Shown in pieces: positions 4,711-9,452 of a stretch of 9,452 nucleotides of DNA (position 1 is its first letter; each line of letters begins with the position of its first letter). Position numbers and translations under genes: made by a program. The notes beneath the pieces are model-generated. The model saw nothing but the letters and a program-made list of their open reading frames with translations, did not search any database and had not been told where the DNA came from. Source of the stretch: Pseudomonadota bacterium (lineage in GTDB: Bacteria; Myxococcota; Myxococcia; Myxococcales; Myxococcaceae); contig JAFADT010000124.1 in the NCBI GenBank assembly GCA_023424585.1, positions 1-9,452 of the forward strand, given 5' to 3'.

Positions 4711-6954
4711 TCAGCCCGCGCGGCGGCGCTTCTCCTTCTTCGGCTTGGGCTCCGGCGTCTTCGGGGCGGCCGCGGGGTCGCGCAGCTCCTCCGGGACGGG
4801 GAGGGCGGTCTGGGAGGGATGCGTGGGCGGCACGGGCGTGCCCTCCGGCAGCGCGCCTTCCGTCGCCTCGACGGGCAGCGCCGGCAGGCGGATGATGAAC
4901 GTGGTGCCTTCGCCCATCTTGCTCTGCACGCTGATGCTGCCGCCGTGGTTCTTCACGATGCGCTGGCAGATGGCGAGCCCCAGGCCCGTGCCCTTCTGCT
5001 TCGTCGTGAAGAAGGGCACGAAGATGTGCGGCTGCTGGTCCGCCGGGATGCCGGGGCCGCTGTCGGAGACGCGCACCTCCACGAACTCGCCACCCGCGCT
5101 GCGCAGGTCGCCGAAGCGCTCCGGCTTCTCCGTGCGCACCGTGATGCGGCCCGGCTGCGGCCCCAGCGCCTGCACCGCGTTCTGCACCAGGTTGATCAGC
5201 ACCTGCTTGAGCTGCTCCGCGTCGCCCTCCGTGCGCGGCAGGCGCAGATCCAGCTCCACCGCCAGCTCCGCGGAGGCGGGCATGTCGTTCTGGATGAGCC
5301 GCATCGTGCGCGTCACCACCTCGTTGAGGTCGGTGGGCCCGAAGTTCTGCTTCAGCGGGCGGGAGTAGTCCAGGAACGCCGTCACCACGCCGTTGAGGCG
5401 GTTGACCTCCTCCACGATGACGTCCAGGAACTCGCCCTCCTCGCCCGGCAGCCGCTTGGGGTCCAGGCACTGCGCCGCGCCCTTGATGGCCCCCAGCGGG
5501 TTGCGGATCTCGTGCGCCAGGCCCGCCGCCATCTCCCCCAGCGCGGCGAGGCGGTCGCGCTCGCGGATCTTCTCGTACAGCTTGGAGTTCTCCAGCACCG
5601 TCGCCATCCGCTCGGAGACCTCCAGGATGAGCGCGATCTCGTCCGACGCGTAGGCCTCCGGCACCCGCTCGTCCCACAGGTTCAGGAAGCCGATGACGCG
5701 GTCGTTGCCCATCAGCGGCACGCTGATGCCGGCCTTCATCTGGAGCAGCGCGGCGCGCGTGTCGTTGAGCCGCTTCAGCTCGTCGCGGAAGCGCTTGCCC
5801 TCCACCGCCTGCACCCGCATCACGGAGATGCGCCGCTCGATGTTCTCCAGCAGCACCGCCTTCTGCCCGCTGGCCACCGCGAAGAGCACGCCGCGCGCGG
5901 CGGCCGTGTCCAGGAGCGGCACCGGCGGGGGGCCGCGCGAGTCCAGCAGCCGGTACCCGGGCCGGTCCTCCGCCATCAGGTACACCGACGCGTGCGTGAC
6001 GCGCCCCGTCTCGTGCAGCGCGTCCAGCACCACGCGCGCCAGCTCTGAGATCTCGATGACGGACGCCATCCGCACGCGCAGGGCGCCCAGCGTGCCCAGG
6101 AGCGCGAAGCGCTCGCGGAAGAAGATGCGCACCACCATCTCCTCCACCTTGGTGCGCAGCGGATCCAACAGGATGAGGATGACGAACGCGGCCACCACCG
6201 TGTTGAAGACGAACAGCGACGTGTTCTCGTCCACCCACGCGGTCAGCACGGTGAACACCGAGGCGAGGATGATCGCCAGCACCGTCTGCGAGGCGATCTT
6301 TCCGAGCAGCTCGTGCAGGTCCATCAGCCGCAGCCGCAACAGCGTCTGCGCGAGGAAGAACAGGTAGAGCGTCGCGAAGACGGGCCCCAGCGTGGGGAAC
6401 GGGATGTCGTTGCGCGACAGGAAGTCCAGCCCGTTGAACAGCACCGCCGCGCCCGCGCCAATGGCCAGGTACGCCAGCCGGAACTGCTCGATGCGCGACT
6501 CCGTCGTGCGCACCCGGTGCACCAGCAGGGACACCGAAGTGAACAGCGTGCCCAGCACCCAGGCGCCCATCGCCACCCGCGCCCATGCCTTGTCCGCCAG
6601 GGGCGTAACGGCGACGGTCAGCCCCAGGACGCCCGACAGGAGGGCGAGCCGCCGGCCGACCTGGTGGGCCCCCTTGCTGACCCCCAGGAACTCGAGGAAG
6701 AAGGCGACCGCCGCCCCGGGCACCAGGGAGACGACGAGCACCGTGGCCCCGAGCGCGATGCGGGACACCCAGGGGTAGTCCTGCGGGGGGAAGATGCTGT
6801 GGAAGAAGAGGCTGAGGTAGTACCCGGCGACCGTCAGGGTGAAGACGGAGTACAGCGTGAGGACCCGGGGGCGTCCGGGCCGCAACAACATGGACACGCC
6901 CAGCGCCAGGCCGATGATGGAAGCGAGCAGTGCGCTTTGAGTGCGGATATCCAT
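4711..6954 (-). CDS. membrane sensor histidine kinase (multi-TM, GAF, HisKA, HATPase_c)
   Basis: This 747-residue protein is a membrane-bound histidine kinase that should autophosphorylate and pass phosphate to a response regulator. The N-terminus has about seven membrane helices (roughly 8-24, 31-51, 66-88, 103-120, 127-147, 160-177, 190-208), like the 7TM region of PrsK-type kinases, plus two more hydrophobic segments (about 222-240, 247-264). The stretch DPLRTKVEEMVVRIFFRERF leads into a GAF domain (about 300-455). The dimerisation/phosphoacceptor helix contains GLAHEIRNPLGAIKG with H481. The ATPase domain shows the N box (N588-N592), G1 DSGPGIP (631-637), F box FVPFFTTK (645-652) and G2 GTGLGL (655-660), all intact. 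A disordered Pro-rich tail of about 55 residues ends in a basic cluster, KKEKRRR. Start ATG 6954 begins the first helix, but no good ribosome binding site precedes it. No response regulator lies beside it here; the zinc-ribbon gene follows and a lytic transglycosylase gene diverges. Confidence 0.95.
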   Translation of the reverse strand: MDIRTQSALLASIIGLALGVSMLLRPGRPRVLTLYSVFTLTVAGYYLSLFFHSIFPPQDYPWVSRIALGATVLVVSLVPGAAVAFFLEFLGVSKGAHQVGRRLALLSGVLGLTVAVTPLADKAWARVAMGAWVLGTLFTSVSLLVHRVRTTESRIEQFRLAYLAIGAGAAVLFNGLDFLSRNDIPFPTLGPVFATLYLFFLAQTLLRLRLMDLHELLGKIASQTVLAIILASVFTVLTAWVDENTSLFVFNTVVAAFVILILLDPLRTKVEEMVVRIFFRERFALLGTLGALRVRMASVIEISELARVVLDALHETGRVTHASVYLMAEDRPGYRLLDSRGPPPVPLLDTAAARGVLFAVASGQKAVLLENIERRISVMRVQAVEGKRFRDELKRLNDTRAALLQMKAGISVPLMGNDRVIGFLNLWDERVPEAYASDEIALILEVSERMATVLENSKLYEKIRERDRLAALGEMAAGLAHEIRNPLGAIKGAAQCLDPKRLPGEEGEFLDVIVEEVNRLNGVVTAFLDYSRPLKQNFGPTDLNEVVTRTMRLIQNDMPASAELAVELDLRLPRTEGDAEQLKQVLINLVQNAVQALGPQPGRITVRTEKPERFGDLRSAGGEFVEVRVSDSGPGIPADQQPHIFVPFFTTKQKGTGLGLAICQRIVKNHGGSISVQSKMGEGTTFIIRLPALPVEATEGALPEGTPVPPTHPSQTALPVPEELRDPAAAPKTPEPKPKKEKRRRAG

Positions 6955-6987
6955 GTGCAGGCGGACAGTCTAACCTCTGTTCGGGGC

Positions 6988-7000
6988 TGGAAATTTTCCA
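6988..7000. promoter_or_regulatory. operator-like palindrome in the kinase/transglycosylase spacer
   Basis: TGGAAA-T-TTTCCA is a perfect 6+1+6 inverted repeat in the only AT-rich part of the 110-bp divergent spacer (6955-7064). It lies 33 bp from the kinase start and 64 bp from the transglycosylase start, a good place for a repressor or activator controlling either gene. I could not find convincing -35/-10 pairs for either gene; a TAGACT hexamer lies 12 nt before the kinase ATG on the minus strand. Function is inferred. Confidence 0.35.
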
Positions 7001-7016
7001 ACCATCCCCAGTTGTC

Positions 7017-7032
7017 CTCGGGCGTGCCCGAG
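7017..7032. promoter_or_regulatory. second inverted repeat, upstream of the lytic transglycosylase
   Basis: CTCGGGC-GT-GCCCGAG has 7-bp perfect arms. It lies 32 bp before the transglycosylase ATG at 7065, in its probable leader or promoter. The octamer palindrome CCTCGAGG (7048-7055) follows and includes the weak GAGG ribosome binding site, 9 nt before the ATG. With a 2-nt centre the 16-mer is more likely a protein-binding site than a hairpin. Confidence 0.3.
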
Positions 7033-7064
7033 CGCATCACCCAGGGTCCTCGAGGCCCCCGCGA

Positions 7065-9452
7065 ATGAAAGTGTCCCTCCAGCATCTCGCCCTCCTCGCC
7101 TCCGCGGCGCTGCTGTCCGCGCAGGCTCCCGCTCCCGCTGACCCCAGCTCCGCCCCGGCGGCGCGGGCCGCCCCGGCTCCGGCCCCGGCGGCCTCCGCCA
7201 CCGGCGACACGGATGAGGCCCCCGCCGTGCGCACGGACAGCGCGCCGTCGGAGGCGCAGCTGACGCCGCCGCCGGACGCGGACAAGGTGCCGTTGCCGGT
7301 GGGCTACGTGCAGGTGTTCAACCCGGCCTTCCCGGGGCTCGTGCCGCCCACGCCGGTGGTGCACCGCGGGCGCCGCTACGGGCTGGAGGACCTGACGCCG
7401 TACTTCGCGGACGGCAAGAAGCGTGACGCGAAGGACGCGTTCGACAAGGGCCAGTACACGCGGGCGCGCGCGCTGCTGGAGGGCGAAGGGAGCAGCCCGC
7501 CGGTGCGCTACCTGCGCGCGCTGTCCGCGGTGCGGGCCGGGGACGACAAGGCGGCGGCGACGGAGATGGCGGCGCTGGCCAACGACTACCCGGCGCTGAA
7601 GGACCGCTGCCTCACGCACGCGGGCGTGGCGCTGGAGTCCCAGGGCCGGCTGGACGAGGCGGCGGAGAGCTTCCAGCAGGTGCCGGAGGGCTCGCGCATG
7701 TACGTGGACGCGCGCCTGGGCCTGGCGCGCGTGCTGCGCAAGAAGAAGGACTACGACGGCGCCATGGCGGCGCTGGCGCCGCTCACCCAGCGCGCCATGA
7801 CGGGCTGGGGCCGCAACGTGGGCGCGGAGGCGCTCATCGCCACGGCGGACCTGGCGGTGGAGAAGAAGGACAAGGCCGCGGAGAAGGCCGCGCTGTGGAG
7901 GCTGTGGGCGGCCCAGCCGCTGTCGCCCATCGTCAAGCAGGTGGAGAAGCGCCTCAAGGGGCAGCCGCCGCCGGTGGAGGCCCGGGTGGGCCGCGCGGAG
8001 GCGCTCATCGAGGCGCACCGCAACAAGCAGGGCATGGCCATCCTGGAGCCGATGCTCAAGACGCTGAAGCTGCCGGACGCGCTCGCGTGCCGCGCGCACT
8101 TCGCGTTCGGCAAGGGGCAGCGCAAGGAGCGCCAGCACACGGCCGCCATCCAGGTGCTCACGCCGGTGGTGGAGCAGTGCAAGGACCGCGACCTGCTGGC
8201 CCGCGCGCTGTACGTGCTGGGCTCGTCGCGCTCCATCGTGGATCAGCAGCGCGGCACGGACACCTACGAGCGGCTGGCGAAGGAGTTCCCGGACCACTCG
8301 TTCGCGGACGACGCGCTCTTCTACGCGGCGGACCTGTACGTGAAGACGAACCGCCCCAAGGAGGCCATGGCGCGCCTGGATGAGGTGGCGCGGCTGTACC
8401 CCAAGGGCGACTTCCTGGGCGAGGCGCTCTTCAAGGCCTTCTGGGTGGCGCGCACGTCCAAGGCGGAGGACGGGGGCTTCTCCTTCCTGGACCGCATCGA
8501 GGAGCAGTTCGCCAACGCGGACGAGTCCTACGACGTGGAGCGCGCGCGCTACTGGCGGGCGCGCACGCTGGAGGAGCGCGGCGACCTCCAGGGCGCCGTG
8601 GAGCTGATGGAGAAGCTCGCGGTGGAGCACCCGGCCACGTACTACGGCCTGATGGCGCGCACGAAGCTGGGCGAGCTGGAGCCGAAGCGGCTGGAGGCCG
8701 TGACGTCCTCCATCTTCGACGTGCCGGAGGCGGCCAGCCCCTGGCCGATGTTCGCGGGCCCCATGGGGGAGGATCCCCACTTCCGCGCGGGCGTGGAGCT
8801 GCTGCGGCTGGGCTTCGCGGACTCGGTGTCGTCGGAGCTGATGCTGGTGAACCGCGCCAACCAGCCGCCGGAGTCCATGCGGCTGTTGGTCATGGTGCTG
8901 GCGCAGTCCGGCGACGCGCGGTCGGCGCACGCCATCGCGCGGCTCGCGCTGCGCAAGGACCTGAGCGGGCGCATCACCGCGCAGACGCGGCCGGTGTGGG
9001 AGGTGGCCTATCCCAACGCGTTCCGCGACCTGATCGAGAAGCACACCGCGCCCGCGGGCGTGGAGCCGGACCTGCTCCAGGCGCTGATGCGCGAGGAGAG
9101 CGCGTTGGACCCCAAGGCCCTGTCCTGGGCCGGCGCCATGGGGCTCACGCAGCTCATGCCGTCCACGGCGAAGGGCGTGGCGCGCGACCTCAAGGTGAAG
9201 AAGTTCACCGTGGACGCGCTGCTCCAGCCGGAGCTGAACATCCGCTTCGGCGCGCACTACCTGGGCGGGCTGATCAAGCAGTTCAAGGGCCACACCCCGT
9301 ACGCCGTGGGCAGCTACAACGCGGGCTCCGGCGCGGTGAACCGCTGGCGCGCCGCCAACCCGGACCTGCCGCTGGACGCGTGGGTGGAGGAGATCCCCAT
9401 CGCGGAGACGCGCGGCTACATCAAGCGCGTGCTGCGCTCGTACAACACCTAC
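7065..9452 (+). CDS. soluble lytic murein transglycosylase, Slt70-like, 3' end outside window
   Basis: The frame is open from ATG 7065 to the right edge (796 residues). Enzymes of this family cut the MurNAc-GlcNAc bond of peptidoglycan, leaving 1,6-anhydroMurNAc, in the periplasm. A signal peptide (about 1-20, MKVSLQHLALLASAALLSAQA) is followed by an Ala/Pro-rich linker (about 21-48). Helical TPR-like repeats fill about 115-640, with motifs such as GRLDEAAESFQQVPEG and AMARLDEVARLYP; this is the superhelical scaffold of Slt70. The catalytic SLT domain starts near 660: LMREESALDPKAL with catalytic E678, then GAMGLTQLMPSTA, LNIRFGAHYLGGL, AVGSYNAGSGAVNRW and EIPIAETRGYIKRVL. By comparison with Slt70 only a short C-terminal piece is missing. 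Start choice: the signal peptide begins at this ATG and a weak GAGG lies 9 nt upstream. The kinase gene diverges from it across 110 bp. The gene is longer than E. coli slt (about 645 residues), mainly through the linker and extra helical repeats. Confidence 0.95.
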   Translation, partial: MKVSLQHLALLASAALLSAQAPAPADPSSAPAARAAPAPAPAASATGDTDEAPAVRTDSAPSEAQLTPPPDADKVPLPVGYVQVFNPAFPGLVPPTPVVHRGRRYGLEDLTPYFADGKKRDAKDAFDKGQYTRARALLEGEGSSPPVRYLRALSAVRAGDDKAAATEMAALANDYPALKDRCLTHAGVALESQGRLDEAAESFQQVPEGSRMYVDARLGLARVLRKKKDYDGAMAALAPLTQRAMTGWGRNVGAEALIATADLAVEKKDKAAEKAALWRLWAAQPLSPIVKQVEKRLKGQPPPVEARVGRAEALIEAHRNKQGMAILEPMLKTLKLPDALACRAHFAFGKGQRKERQHTAAIQVLTPVVEQCKDRDLLARALYVLGSSRSIVDQQRGTDTYERLAKEFPDHSFADDALFYAADLYVKTNRPKEAMARLDEVARLYPKGDFLGEALFKAFWVARTSKAEDGGFSFLDRIEEQFANADESYDVERARYWRARTLEERGDLQGAVELMEKLAVEHPATYYGLMARTKLGELEPKRLEAVTSSIFDVPEAASPWPMFAGPMGEDPHFRAGVELLRLGFADSVSSELMLVNRANQPPESMRLLVMVLAQSGDARSAHAIARLALRKDLSGRITAQTRPVWEVAYPNAFRDLIEKHTAPAGVEPDLLQALMREESALDPKALSWAGAMGLTQLMPSTAKGVARDLKVKKFTVDALLQPELNIRFGAHYLGGLIKQFKGHTPYAVGSYNAGSGAVNRWRAANPDLPLDAWVEEIPIAETRGYIKRVLRSYNTY

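Noticed and set aside
3902..6048. Two long plus-strand frames (3902-5368 and 4681-6048) opposite the zinc-ribbon and kinase genes.
   Set aside because: Low-complexity Arg/Ala/Leu-rich translations with no motif; explained as antisense shadows.
3953..6586. A single 877-residue minus-strand reading frame ending in the zinc-ribbon protein.
   Set aside because: Its first two thirds are an Arg/Gly/Ala-rich shadow of the kinase gene in another frame. Only the part from ATG 4642 looks like a protein.
6834..9293. An 819-residue minus-strand frame opposite the transglycosylase.
   Set aside because: It is Arg/His/Leu-rich, runs through the divergent spacer and into the kinase gene, and matches no family; the plus strand encodes a full signal peptide, helical repeats and SLT domain.

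Overview
The window is very GC-rich and its genes use G or C in most third codon positions. Together with an orphan multi-membrane-segment sensor kinase, a GspC-type PDZ protein and a secreted M35 protease carrying Cys/Asp-Gly-Ala-Asn-Cys repeats, this suggests a myxobacterium, probably of the Myxococcus/Corallococcus group. That assignment rests on gene style, not on a database match. I see no rRNA, tRNA, CRISPR array, insertion sequence or phage gene.

Layout. Positions 2-1441 (+) hold the C-terminal two thirds or so of an ABC-F ATPase whose start lies left of the window. Four nucleotides after its stop, and convergent with it, ends a GspC-like inner-membrane/PDZ gene on the minus strand (1446-2149). 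Its N-terminal membrane half and C-terminal PDZ half lie in different frames, so it is a frameshifted gene or carries a sequence error. A strong 13-bp hairpin (2155-2183) covers its ribosome binding site. Next on the minus strand is a complete secreted M35 'aspzincin' metallopeptidase (2312-3829) with four C-terminal repeats. It is followed, still on the minus strand, by a protein with eight CxxC pairs, which predicts four zinc sites (3953-4642), and a large sensor histidine kinase (4711-6954). After a 110-bp divergent spacer with two inverted repeats, a soluble lytic murein transglycosylase of the Slt70 type runs off the right edge (7065-9452, +).

How the genes relate. The kinase and the zinc-ribbon gene are 68 bp apart in the same direction and may be co-transcribed. 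No response regulator lies in the window, so the kinase is an orphan as far as can be seen. The transglycosylase shares the divergent control region with the kinase, which makes a cell-envelope signal a reasonable but unproven idea. The M35 protease has its own ribosome binding site, a more AT-rich upstream region and a locally lower GC content, and looks like an independent transcription unit for an exported protease. Nothing in the window forms an obvious defence system, biosynthetic cluster or mobile element. The most notable items are the broken GspC-like gene with its hairpin leader, the predicted lysine-specific protease with its repeat module, and the four-zinc-site protein.
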